DNA from: an uncultured Vicinamibacterales bacterium
GTDB taxonomy: Bacteria > Acidobacteriota > Vicinamibacteria > Vicinamibacterales > UBA8438
Assembly: GCA_958295905.1 (NCBI GenBank)
Contig: OY282382.1
Location: 2,814,001-2,878,000 of the forward strand
DNA length: 64,000 nt
Direction of reading: 5' to 3'
A model generated the notes under the pieces. The model did not search any database and was not told the origin of the DNA. It was given only the letters and a program-made list of their open reading frames with translations. The position numbers and the translations under genes were made by a program. Each line of letters opens with the position of its first letter. Position 1 is the stretch's first letter. Shown here in pieces: positions 8,989-17,268 of this stretch.

Positions 8989-9738
8989 TTAGTTGGTGTC
9001 GTTCGCTTCGCGGATGGCGGATGACAACAGCATGAACCCTCCGGTTGAGATCAAGGCGCCGGTCCAGGCCGTACGAACGCGCTTACTCCGTGTCGCGTCC
9101 GTATAGCCTGCCGTCCAACACTCCCGGTCAGCAGGATCCACGCTAGACAGTGCGTCTCTCGGCGGCGTTACCTGTGAATTACGGGCCACCGCCGTATAGA
9201 ACACTCCAACTAGAGGTATCAGACCGCGCCGCATCCAAGATGCGGATTCCTCTCCCGCTTCCTCTCCGCGTGCGGTTGCTTCCTCACAATCCGCCTGGAC
9301 GGCCACGGCCGGCACTATGCCGGCTGCGAGCCTAAGTGCCGACGACAGTATCGGGCCGGCCGACACTGACGACGCAGTAAGGATGAACACCAGCAAGGCC
9401 GACGTGGTACGGCCCAGCATGCTAGACGCGATGCCGCCCTTGGGCTTCGCTGGCGTCTTGCGCTTCCGCGTCTTGGTCTTCGTCTCGGGCTTGGCTTCCG
9501 CGGGCGCAGCAACATCCGCAGACACTAGTGGCACAACGTCAGCGTGCCACTTCGCGACCTTTTTATTCATGACCTCTCCCCTGTCCAATTCGAAGACGAC
9601 AAACGACTGCTTCTCAGTCCAGCTATCCCCTTCGTTGGTCTGCCATCGATGTTCGTACGACCCCATCGCGTACGCGATTCCAGGGTCGTCACAGTGTGCG
9701 GCGTACCACTCGACCATACTGGTCTGCGAGTCGAACAC
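8989..9738 (-). CDS. Hypothetical protein with hydrophobic segments
   Basis: 249 residues from a GTG at 9738. An internal ATG at 9570 has a stronger ribosome site (GGGGAGAGG directly upstream) and would give 193 residues. The middle is Lys/Pro/Ala-rich (KTKTRKRKTPAKPKGG) and is followed by two hydrophobic stretches (SALLVFILTASSVSAG and LAAGIVPAVAV) and a C-terminal one (GALISTGGFMLLSSAI). Cysteines at DCEE and DRECW might form a disulfide. No family recognised. The N-terminal 56 residues read as protein-like, so the gene may once have begun further upstream. Confidence 0.5.
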   Translation of the reverse strand: MFDSQTSMVEWYAAHCDDPGIAYAMGSYEHRWQTNEGDSWTEKQSFVVFELDRGEVMNKKVAKWHADVVPLVSADVAAPAEAKPETKTKTRKRKTPAKPKGGIASSMLGRTTSALLVFILTASSVSAGPILSSALRLAAGIVPAVAVQADCEEATARGEEAGEESASWMRRGLIPLVGVFYTAVARNSQVTPPRDALSSVDPADRECWTAGYTDATRSKRVRTAWTGALISTGGFMLLSSAIREANDTN

Positions 9739-9755
9739 CTTTGTTACTTCATTCG

Positions 9756-9983
9756 CTACCCGCCCCTTCGTCTTGAGTCGCTACCGCCGCAACCGCAGCG
9801 GCGACAACGGCTTGTGGACTGTCCGACGCGTCGTACGGCATCGGACCGCGAACGGGTCAACGGACCCGCAGCCGCACGTATGTCGTCGATTCCCGCTATC
9901 ACGTCCTCGGCCAGTCTGACCATCCGGCCGGGCATCAGCCTGGGCCCTCGTTCATGCCCACCTCCCTTATCGTCGGAGAGCAT
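9756..9983 (-). CDS. Possible ribbon-helix-helix protein, perhaps frameshifted
   Basis: 75 residues. The segment MVRLAEDVIAGIDDIRA followed by PLTRSRSDAVRRV has the strand-helix-helix spacing of RHH/CopG DNA-binding proteins. After about residue 53 the frame turns Cys/Arg/Ser-rich (RCRRCGCGGSDSRRRGG), while another frame reads AVVAAAVAAVATQDE. This suggests a one-base shift near the C-terminus. It lies in a chain of small minus-strand genes. Low confidence. Confidence 0.35.
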   Translation of the reverse strand: MLSDDKGGGHERGPRLMPGRMVRLAEDVIAGIDDIRAAAGPLTRSRSDAVRRVGQSTSRCRRCGCGGSDSRRRGG

Positions 9984-10021
9984 ACCTCAGGCGCTACTAC
10001 TGGCGTCAAGGGCTTTTTTTC

Positions 10022-11772
10022 GGCTCTCCTCAAACGAGTGTGGGTAGGGGCGGCGCCGATCAGCGGGTCGGCGAGGGGTGCTGGCGGCGCAGGCGGCCTC
10101 GGGATTGAGCGGTCATGGTGTTCACCTGATCCGGCGGCGGACGGGCGGACAAGTGGCGGGTCGGGTCGGAGCGGAGTAGCTCCGGGCCGGCCGGCGTGTC
10201 AACGCGCTACGCGCGTCCTCCGCTGCGCTGCGGCCCTGCGGGTGACACACCGTCCGTCCCGCCGCTCAGACAGCAGTTATGGGCCTTGCGGCCCGGCCTG
10301 GACGGGGGCGTCCCGGCCGTCCACGACGACGCGGCCGGCGCGACGACCGGCGGTTGGGGATAGGCGCCGGCTGATTGGCCCAACGGCCACCCCGGGGCCC
10401 GGTGCCGGCCCGGGGACACCCGTTGGGCGCGGGGCCGGGGCCGCGTGCGTCGTCTCGTTCTGCCGAAGCGGTTGCAAACGCAGGGGCTTCCTGGTCTCAT
10501 GAGTGTGCACCACCACGACCCGCGAGGAGGAGAGCCCCATGCGTCTGACTACGTTACTACGGCGGCTGTTGGGTGTCACGCAAATGTACGTCAAGCAGGT
10601 GGAGATGGCCGCCGCCGGCCCGTTGACGGTGTCGGTGGAGCCGTCGTGGCGGCGTTCCCGGTGCGGAACGTGCGGGGAGCGGGCGCCGCGGTATGACCGG
10701 CAGCCGGTTCGGGAGTGGCGGCATCTGTCGTGGGGCCGGATGGCGGCGTGGCTGCAGTACGCGCCGTGGCGGGTGTCGTGCCCGCGTTGCGGGGTGAAGG
10801 TGGAGCAGGTGCCGTGGGCGAGCGGCAGCAGCGTGTTCACGTCGGGGTTCGAGGAGTTGGCGGCGTATCTGTCGCAGGTGATGGACCGGACGGCGGTGAG
10901 CCGCCTGCTGGGGATATCGTGGGTGACGGTGGGCAACATCGTGGAACGGGTGGTGGCGCGGCGGCTGGACGGGGCTCGGTTCGGCAAGCTGAAGCGAATC
11001 GGCATCGACGAGTTCAGCTACCGGAAGCGTCACCGGTATCTGACGCTCGTGGTTGACCATGACCCGCGTCGGGTGGTGTGGGCCGGGAAGGGTCGCAGCG
11101 CGGAGACGTTGGGGGCCTTCTTCAAGCAGTTGGGACCGGGCCGGTGCGCGCGGATCGAGTTGGTGACGGCGGACTTGGCGTCGAGCTGGCAGAAGGCGTT
11201 GGCGGCTTGGGTTCCGCATGCGCGGGTGGTGTTCGACCGATTTCACGTTGAGCGGCTTGCGTCGGATGCGGTTGACGAGGTGCGGCGCTCGGAGCAGCGG
11301 CGTCTGGACCCGGCGGATGCGAAGGTGCTGAAGGGGACGCGTTATGCGTTGCTGAAGCACCCGGGGCGGCTGAAGCCCGGCGAGGCCCGGCGTCTGGAGA
11401 CGTTGCGTCGTGAGAACCGGGCGCTGGACCGGGCCTACGAACTGAAGGAGTATCTGGCGACGATCCTGGGTCAGGCGACGCCCGGGGATGCGCCGGAGCT
11501 GCTGGAGGAGTGGCTGGAGTGGGCTGCGCGGTCCCGGTTGGCGCCGTTCGTGAAGCTGGGGCGCACGATTCGGAAACACGCGGAAGGCATCCCGGCGTAT
11601 CTGACACCCGGATGACGAACGGTCCGGTAGAGGGCATCAACAACAAGCTGCGTGTGATTGCGCGGCGCGCGTACGGTTTCCACTCGGCCGGTGCGCTCAT
11701 CTCGATGCTGTTCCTGTGCTGCGGAGGCATCGAACTGGCGCCGCCCCTACCCACACGCATTTGAGGAGATTC
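10022..11772 (+). mobile_element. ISL3-family insertion sequence, copy 1 (1751 bp)
   Basis: The ends are GGCTCTCCTCAAACG and, as reverse complement, GAATCTCCTCAAATG. Both are followed by GTGTGGGTAGGGGCGGCGCC, giving inverted repeats of over 30 bp. An 8-bp direct repeat TTTTTTTC flanks it (10014-10021 and 11773-11780), the size expected for ISL3. It is nearly identical to the copy at 19662-21413. About 500 bp of non-coding sequence precedes the transposase. Confidence 0.92.
10539..11762 (+). pseudogene. ISL3 transposase, frameshifted
   Basis: Begins at the ATG at 10539 after GGAGGAGAG. N-terminal zinc-binding motifs (CGTCGE and CPRCG, residues about 40-90), the DDE catalytic region starting IGIDEFSYRKRH and the VVFDRFHV segment are intact. 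Near 11605 one G is missing compared with copy 2 (CTGACACCC against CTGGACACCC). The frame therefore ends at 11615 and the last 50 or so residues (TNGPVEGINNKLRVIARRAY) lie in another frame. That tail holds the conserved N-G-x-x-E-G-x-N-x-x-K-x-I-x-R motif with the catalytic Glu, so this copy is probably inactive unless supplied in trans. Confidence 0.88.
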
Positions 11773-11967
11773 TTTTTTTCCGGGCTGCCCGTCGGGCTGC
11801 CCGCCGGGCGAGAAGGTGGGTCCTGTAGGCCGTGCAGATGGAACATCGACGACCGTGATAGGAGGGCGCGCCACAAGTGACGCATGGTCCACACGGATAC
11901 CTTGGCAGAGGTTCCCATCCCATGCGGCAGCGAAGACACCTGGCAGATTCTGCTTTTGCGTAGCCAA
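11773..11967 (-). pseudogene. Small gene interrupted near its 3' end by ISL3 copy 1
   Basis: Reading from the ATG at 11967, 65 codons run to the 8-bp target duplication of ISL3 copy 1. If the element and one duplicate are removed, the frame continues on the other side as KALDASSSA and stops at 9987, giving a 73-residue product. It contains GQPDGQPGKK near the junction but no recognised domain. Frame restoration supports that this was one open frame before insertion. Whether it was expressed is unknown. Confidence 0.45.
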
Positions 11968-12102
11968 TAGAACCGGATTTTACAACCTCGACACTTCACT
12001 AGGAGTCTGCGCCGCAGGAAGTTCGCGGAATCCCGGTGGCTTGCGTCGTGACGCACGGCGTCAAGGTGTCTTCCGCGGTCGACGAGCAGGTGATTTTCGA
12101 CC

Positions 12103-13392
12103 CACTTCTGTCCCACACACCTTCAAGTGAAGGCGGCTTGAACCTTCCATGTCTGATAGAATGATTGGTAGCATAAGTCATTCAAAAGACAGGAGATCCA
12201 AGCCGTGGCTCATCATAACACAGTCTTCGCGCAGCTTCTCAAGTTCCTTCCGAGACATGAATTCGAGGCCGAAGCTCGCCGGCACCAGCGCGGTCAGGGG
12301 TTGCGCGTCATGAGCCGCTGGGCGCAGTTCGCGGCCCTTGGCTTGGCGCAGTTGACGGGCCGACAGAGCCTGCGGGATATCGTGAGCAACTTGGCCGCCC
12401 AAGGACGCAAACTCTATCACCTCGGCGTGGGGACGGTCAGCCGCTCGTCGTTGGCCCGGGTCAATACCGAACAGCCGTACACCCTCTACGAAGCGCTGTT
12501 CGAACGCCTGTTGGGCCGCTGCCGGGAGCACGCGCCGAGGCACGGCTTTCGATTCAAGAACAAGTTGTACGCCGTCGATGCGTCCACCATCGATTTATGT
12601 CTGGCGGTCTTCCCGTGGGCGACGTTTCGACGCACGAAGGCGGCCGTCAAGCTGCACGTCGGTCTGGATGAGGCGGGCCATCTACCGAGCTTCGTCAGTG
12701 TGACCGAAGGCAAGACCGCCGATGTCACGGTCGTCCGCACCTGGATATTTCCGGCCGGCAGCGTGGTCGTGGCGGACCGGGCGTATATGGACTTCAAGTG
12801 GTTCCATCAGTTGCAGGCGCAGGGCGTGACCTTCGTGACGCGCCTGAAGCGGGGCGTGCGGTATCGGGTCACGGACACGCACGGCGTCCGCCGCGGGACC
12901 GGCGTCATCAGCGACGAGACGATCGAGCTGACGAGCGCTCGCGGCCGGAAGGCGTATGCCGCGCCGCTGCGGCGGGTGGTCTACAAGGACCCGGTGACGA
13001 AGAACCGGTACGTGTTCGTGACCAACAACACGACGTGGGTGGCCAAGACGATTGCGGACATCTACAAATCCCGGTGGCAGATCGAGCTGTTTTTCAAGTG
13101 GATCAAGCAGCATCTGAAGGTGAAGCGGTTCGTGGGCCGGTCGAAGAACGCGGTCATGACGCAGCTATGGGTGGCGATGTGCATGTACTTGCTGTTGGCG
13201 TATCTCAAGTTCGTCATGCGAGTGAGTTGGAGCCTTCACCAGATGCTGCAGGTCCTCCAGCTCAACGTGTTCGAACGTCGCCTACTCCAGGAGCTCTTCA
13301 CGACGCCGTCGCCACCCGGTCCTTCCAGCCCTCCCGGCCCCCAACTGCCGCTGATGTGAGCCTAGAATCGCCAAAATTGTGGGACACTAGTG
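12103..13392 (+). mobile_element. IS4-family insertion sequence (1290 bp) nested in the IS1182-type element
   Basis: Ends CACTTCTGTCCCACA and (reverse complement) CACTAGTGTCCCACA form the inverted repeat. A 9-bp direct repeat TTTTCGACC flanks it (12094-12102 and 13393-13401). The uninterrupted target is visible in the degenerate IS1182-b copy near 43777 (GATTTTCGACAGCCGGCGG), which confirms the insertion. Confidence 0.92.
12205..13359 (+). CDS. IS4-family transposase (DUF4372 + DDE domain)
   Basis: 384 residues from a GTG with AGGAG upstream. The N-terminal DUF4372-type region includes TVFAQLLKFLPRHEFE, RWAQFAALGLAQLTGRQSLR and KLYHLGVGTVSRSSLARVN. The catalytic core has DAS (YAVDASTIDLCL), the second Asp in VVVADRAYMDF, and the IS4 signature Y-2-R-3-E-6-K in YKSRWQIELFFKWIKQHLKVK-like form. 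The frame appears intact, so this copy may be active. Confidence 0.93.
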   Translation: MAHHNTVFAQLLKFLPRHEFEAEARRHQRGQGLRVMSRWAQFAALGLAQLTGRQSLRDIVSNLAAQGRKLYHLGVGTVSRSSLARVNTEQPYTLYEALFERLLGRCREHAPRHGFRFKNKLYAVDASTIDLCLAVFPWATFRRTKAAVKLHVGLDEAGHLPSFVSVTEGKTADVTVVRTWIFPAGSVVVADRAYMDFKWFHQLQAQGVTFVTRLKRGVRYRVTDTHGVRRGTGVISDETIELTSARGRKAYAAPLRRVVYKDPVTKNRYVFVTNNTTWVAKTIADIYKSRWQIELFFKWIKQHLKVKRFVGRSKNAVMTQLWVAMCMYLLLAYLKFVMRVSWSLHQMLQVLQLNVFERRLLQELFTTPSPPGPSSPPGPQLPLM

Positions 13393-13495
13393 TTTTCGAC
13401 CAGCCGGCGGCGTGAACCGAAAACAGGCCGTACACCCCTCCAAACGCCGCGATTCGCACCCGATTCTCGGTCGGTGGGGGCAGGATCAACCCCCT

Positions 13496-14818
13496 TTACG
13501 CCGCCATCAGCGCGTGCAGGCGCTTGGCGTTCACCGCCAGGCACACCAAGTCCCACTCGCCCCGCACCTGCGCCAGGCCGCGCAGGCTGAAGCGCCGGAA
13601 GCCCAGCACGTGCTTGACCCAGCCATACGGCGCCTCCGACAACCACTTCCGCTCCGCATACACCGCCCGCCCCGCCGGCGTCGACAGCTTCTCCACCATC
13701 CGCCCCGTCGCCGGATGCTTCTCCAGATCGCGGCCGGCGACCCCCTTGTCCTCCCGGCCCGCCGCCACGTAACCGTCAACACCCCGCGTTTCCAGGTCCG
13801 CCAAATCCCGCTCGTTGCAGTACCCCGCGTCGGCCAGCACCGTCTCCGGCTGCGTCTCGAACGTCTCCCGCACCTGGTCGAGCAACACCGGCAGCCCCCC
13901 CTGGTCGCTCGCGTTCGCCGTCACATCCGTCGCCACCAACAACTGGTGCTCGGCGTCCACCGCCGCCTGCGCGTTGTAGCACTGCTGGAAGCCCTCGTTG
14001 CCCGTCTTCATGATCCCGCTTTCCGGGTCCGTGAAGTTGCTCTGCGACTTCTCGTCAGGCTCCCCGTACGCCCGCTTGTACGGCCGGCCCCCCTTCGGAT
14101 TCCGGGTCCGCCCCGGCTGCCGGCCGCGCGCGGCGTCCGCAGCCCGTTGCGCCGCCTCCAAACGCGCCTGCGCCGCCCGGATCGCCGCCAAACGATCCTC
14201 ACGCCGCCGCAACTCGGCCGGCAACTCGTCGCCCCGTACCGCCGGACCCAACCGCACGTCCTCGGCCACGTCGGTCTCATCCGCCGACCGCAACAGCGCG
14301 TCGACCTCGCCGGCCAGACGCCGTTCCTCCTCCTGCATCCGACCGTAGCTCATCGCCTTGCGCTTGCTCGCATTCGCGCGCACCTTCGTCCCGTCGATCG
14401 ACAACTTCCCGAACCGGGCCAGCCCCAATTCCCGCGCGAGACCGACCACCTCGACGAACAGCCGCTTGAAATCGGCCAGGTGCCGGCGCCGGAACTCGCA
14501 AATCGTCCGATGCTGCGGGAAGTTGCCGGCGGCCAGCACCCGGAACGCGACGTCCTCTTCCAGCTTCTTCGCGATCCTCCGCGACGAAAACACCCCCGTC
14601 GCGTAGGCGTAAAGCAGCACCTTCACCATCATCCGAGGCGAATACGGCGCGTTGCGACGGCCGTCCCCCTCGTACGGCGCGTAGAACGCCGTCAGATCCA
14701 GACCTTCAACCAGATCGCTGATGTGGTGCGCCAAGTGACCTTCGGGCAGCCACTCCCGCACATCGGGCGGCAACAACAGCGACTGCTCGGGCACGTAGGG
14801 GCGAAACGTGGTCGACAT
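13496..14818 (-). CDS. IS1182-family transposase (type b)
   Basis: 440 residues from the ATG at 14818, with GGGAG about 7 bases upstream. The N-terminus FRPYVPEQSLLLPPDVREWL plus EGHLAHHISDLVEGLDL and RMMVKVLLYAYATGVFSSRR is the DUF772-type domain of IS1182/IS5-superfamily transposases. The DDE core begins with LSIDGTKVRANASKRKAM, then VLADAGYCNERDL, and the C-terminal ERKWLSEAPYGWVKHVLGFR. A variable central linker carries many Arg/Ala residues. The open reading frame is intact. The IS4 insertion lies downstream of the stop codon, so it does not disrupt the protein. Confidence 0.93.
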   Translation of the reverse strand: MSTTFRPYVPEQSLLLPPDVREWLPEGHLAHHISDLVEGLDLTAFYAPYEGDGRRNAPYSPRMMVKVLLYAYATGVFSSRRIAKKLEEDVAFRVLAAGNFPQHRTICEFRRRHLADFKRLFVEVVGLARELGLARFGKLSIDGTKVRANASKRKAMSYGRMQEEERRLAGEVDALLRSADETDVAEDVRLGPAVRGDELPAELRRREDRLAAIRAAQARLEAAQRAADAARGRQPGRTRNPKGGRPYKRAYGEPDEKSQSNFTDPESGIMKTGNEGFQQCYNAQAAVDAEHQLLVATDVTANASDQGGLPVLLDQVRETFETQPETVLADAGYCNERDLADLETRGVDGYVAAGREDKGVAGRDLEKHPATGRMVEKLSTPAGRAVYAERKWLSEAPYGWVKHVLGFRRFSLRGLAQVRGEWDLVCLAVNAKRLHALMAA

Positions 14819-14885
14819 CAAGCTCCCTCTCGTCGTCGGCTCGTCTACAATTGTCGCATCGATTTTCTGCGGCGCAGACTCCTAG

Positions 14886-14994
14886 GAGTCTGCGCCGCAG
14901 GAAATTATGACCACCATATGTTGCGCAAGCGCCGGCGGTTGACCGCTACATATTGTGCCAGATCGGACCAAAAACCGTTCTGCGGCGCAGACTC
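14886..14994. mobile_element. 109-bp MITE (type-b ends), copy 1
   Basis: Bounded by GAGTCTGCGCCGCAG and its reverse complement and flanked by CTAG (14882-14885 and 14995-14998). The interior is relatively AT-rich and non-coding. It shares only the terminal repeat with the 441-codon IS1182-type element next to it. Copies 2 and 3 lie at 43583-43687 and 44596-44704 in the opposite orientation. It is probably mobilised in trans by the type-b transposase. Confidence 0.85.
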
Positions 14995-14998
14995 CTAG

Positions 14999-16723
14999 CC
15001 TGGATTATGCGCGAGGAGTTTATTTTGGGGGAGACACAGGAGCCACCGTGTGGTATAAACGTAGTGCACTCAACGCTTTAGCCACAACGGAGGCCCCTGC
15101 GTGACACCTCACACCATATCACAGACTGTCCTGTTCCCGGATCTCTTCGACAAGCCCTCGTCGCCACGTTCGACCAACAGCAGGCAAGCTCTGACGGCGG
15201 CGGGGTGCTGCTCAAGGCGGCCGAGCGGGTGTACGGCTTGGTCAAGGCGTTCGCAGGATGTCTGACCGACAAACGCGCCCCGGAGAAGATTCGGCACACC
15301 CTCGCGGACGTGATCGGCCAGCGGATCTTCGGCATCGCGTGCGGCCACCCGGACGGCAACGATGCCGACCACCCCGCCGACGACCCCGTCCACAAGCTGC
15401 CGCTCGGGCGGGACCCGGTGACGGGCGCGCGTTTGGCGTCGCAACCGACGATCCCGCGGTTCGAGAACGGGGTGAGCCGCACCGCCCTCTATCGGATGGG
15501 CCGGGAGTTGGCGGCCGGCGTCATCGACCGGCATCGGTGCCGCCTGCACGGGCGGGCGCGGCGTATCACGATCGATCTGGACCCGACCGACGACCGGACG
15601 CACGGCGCGCAGCAGTACTCGTTCTTCAACGAGCACTACGGCGCGTGGTGTTACCTGCCGCAGTTGGCGTTCCTGACCTTCGACCGCGGGGCGGAGCAGT
15701 ATCTGTGCGCGGCGGTGCTGCGCCCCGGAAGGGCGGTGGCCCTCCGACGGGGCCGTCGGCCTGCTGCGTCGGCTGCTGCCCCTGCTGCGGGCGGCGTTTC
15801 CGCGGGTGCGGTTTCTCGTGCGGCTCGACGGCGGTTCCGCGACCCCGGCGCTCTTCGACTTCCTGGATGCCGAACCGCGGCTCGACTACGTGGTGGCGAC
15901 GGCGAAGAACGCGGTGTTGGTGCGGCGGGCCGAGCCGGCCATGGAGGTCGCGCGGGGGCGGAGTGAGGTGGGCGGGGAGACGGCGCACGTCTACACCGAC
16001 ACCTGTTATGCGGCGCGCACGTGGGGCGGCGCGCGCCGGGTGGTGATCAAGGCGGAAGTCGTCTGCCTCGGCGACCGCAAGCCGCGGGACAACCCGCGCT
16101 TCGTGGTGACGAACATGCGGCAGACGCCGCGCTTCATCTACGAGAAGATCTACTGCGCCCGCGGGGACATCGGAGAACCGGATCAAGGAGTTGCTCGACG
16201 GCCTGCAGATCGACCGCACGAGTTGCTCCCTCTTCTCGGCGAACCAGTTCCGCGTCCTGCTGACTGCCGCGGCGTATGTGCTCATGCAGGAGCTGCGGCT
16301 GCGGGCGGCGCGCACCGCCTGCGCCCGCACCCGGGTGAGCTGGCTGCGGGACCGGCTGCTCAAGCTGGGGGTGCACGTTGTCCGCTCGGCGCGCCGCCTT
16401 GTTCTGCATCTGCCGCGCGCGACGCCGCACCTCGATGCTTGGCGGCATATCGCCCTCGAGCTCGGGGCGCGGACCGGATAGCCCCCCGCGGCGCCGCAAC
16501 CGTCTCCTGGCGGAGGGACAGAAAACCGTCCCCGGGGTGAAGCTGTCGCCGCCCCACCGTCCGCACCCGCCATCATGCCCGCCGGCCCGCCCCATCACGC
16601 CGATATTCGCCGGCCACATGGCCCGAAGCCGTCCACGGGTCGACCACGCCCCTGTCGGGAACCGTTTTCGGCCCTCTCGGGCACTCCCATTGACCGTTTT
16701 CAGACCGCCATGAATAATCCAGG
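14999..16723 (+). mobile_element. IS1380-family element (1725 bp), transposase degenerate
   Basis: Ends CCTGGATTATGCGC and (reverse complement) CCTGGATTATTCATG, both starting CCTGGATTAT, flanked by CTAG at 14995-14998 and 16724-16727. IS1380 elements make 4-5 bp duplications. The left CTAG is shared with the neighbouring MITE. The 240 bp after the transposase remnant contain no gene. Confidence 0.85.
15101..16481 (+). pseudogene. IS1380-family transposase with three frameshifts
   Basis: Starts at a GTG with GGAGG upstream. The reading frame must be changed near 15160 (before TFDQQQASSDGGG), near 15730 (before GPSDGAVGLLRRLL) and near 16178 (before ENRIKELLDGLQ) to follow the family. Recognisable segments are ITIDLDPTDDRTHGAQQYSF with the first catalytic Asp, YVVATAKNAVL, PRFVVTNM and a C-terminal LFSANQFRVLLTAAAYVLM. 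It is clearly inactive. Confidence 0.88.
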
Positions 16724-17268
16724 CTAGCGCCGGGATGCCATCTCGGTCTGCTTGGTCTCGGTCGTTTTTGTTGGTTCACTTACCAATATCAGAACTAGCT
16801 TTTCGTTTTTTGGGTTGCGCTTCCCATATGTCGAGTGTGCGGCCAAACAGGTTGTTGTTCGTGGTCGTTTAGCCTTGGCCTTGGCCTTGGCCTTGGCCTT
16901 GGCCTTGGCCTTGGCCTTGGCCTTGGCCTTGGCCTTGGCCTTGGCCTTGGCCTTGGCCTTGGCCTTGGCCTTGGCCTTGGCCTTGGCCTTGGCCTTGGCC
17001 TTGGCCTTGGCCTTCGCTGCGTCCAGACACGTACGACACCGCCGGGTAGCTGATGGATTCCCGCACTGCACACACTGACCTTGGGCCAGTCGCTTTGCTA
17101 CAATCGCATCCCGATTACGCTTTGTCCGTTCGCGGCACAGTCCACACAGTGTCTTTGTCGCCAAGTCTTTACTGCCACAGCGGGTACATACACCTTCCAC
17201 GCGTCGTTGGACATATCTACGCTGGTCGTCATCCGGCGTAATAATGGACCAACCCGTCCACTCGCTAG
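16724..17268 (-). CDS. Zinc-ribbon-like protein with a long Ala-Lys repeat tail (5' end lost at IS junction)
   Basis: The frame enters from the IS1182-type element and continues for about 180 codons. Cysteine pairs occur as CTRC, CGLC, CVQC and CRTC over the first 80 residues, resembling two zinc-binding knuckles. A run of about 24 Ala-Lys dipeptides follows, encoded by a perfect hexanucleotide repeat, then a basic tail. No start codon is apparent between the IS end and the first Cys pair, so the 5' end was probably removed by the insertion. The stop codon TAG lies in the CTAG used by the IS1380 element. Function is unknown; a nucleic-acid-binding role is a guess from the Lys-rich tail and Cys pairs. 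Confidence 0.5.
16873..17010. repeat. Hexanucleotide microsatellite (CCTTGG) x 23
   Basis: Twenty-three perfect copies of CCTTGG, followed by a CCTTCG variant, make the Ala-Lys tail of the minus-strand zinc-ribbon-like gene. Because the unit is a multiple of three and has no stop in any frame, copy-number change would alter tail length without breaking the frame. Confidence 0.95.

Larger units (their letters stand above)
12003..14881 (-). mobile_element. IS1182-family element (type b), itself interrupted by an IS4 element
   Basis: Terminal repeats GAGTCTGCGCCGCAG at 12003 and CTGCGGCGCAGACTC ending at 14881 are perfect over 15 bases and flanked on both sides by CTAG (11999-12002 and 14882-14885). 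Without the IS4 insertion it would be about 1580 bp. The left CTAG adjoins unique sequence; the right CTAG is shared with a 109-bp MITE carrying the same ends. A decayed second copy lies at 43.7-44.9 kb. Confidence 0.88.

Noticed and set aside
16752-17078. Plus-strand Leu-Ala or Leu-Gly repeat proteins over the hexamer array
   Set aside because: The CCTTGG repeat has no stop in any frame, so every frame is open; only the minus-strand Ala-Lys frame continues into a Cys-paired domain.
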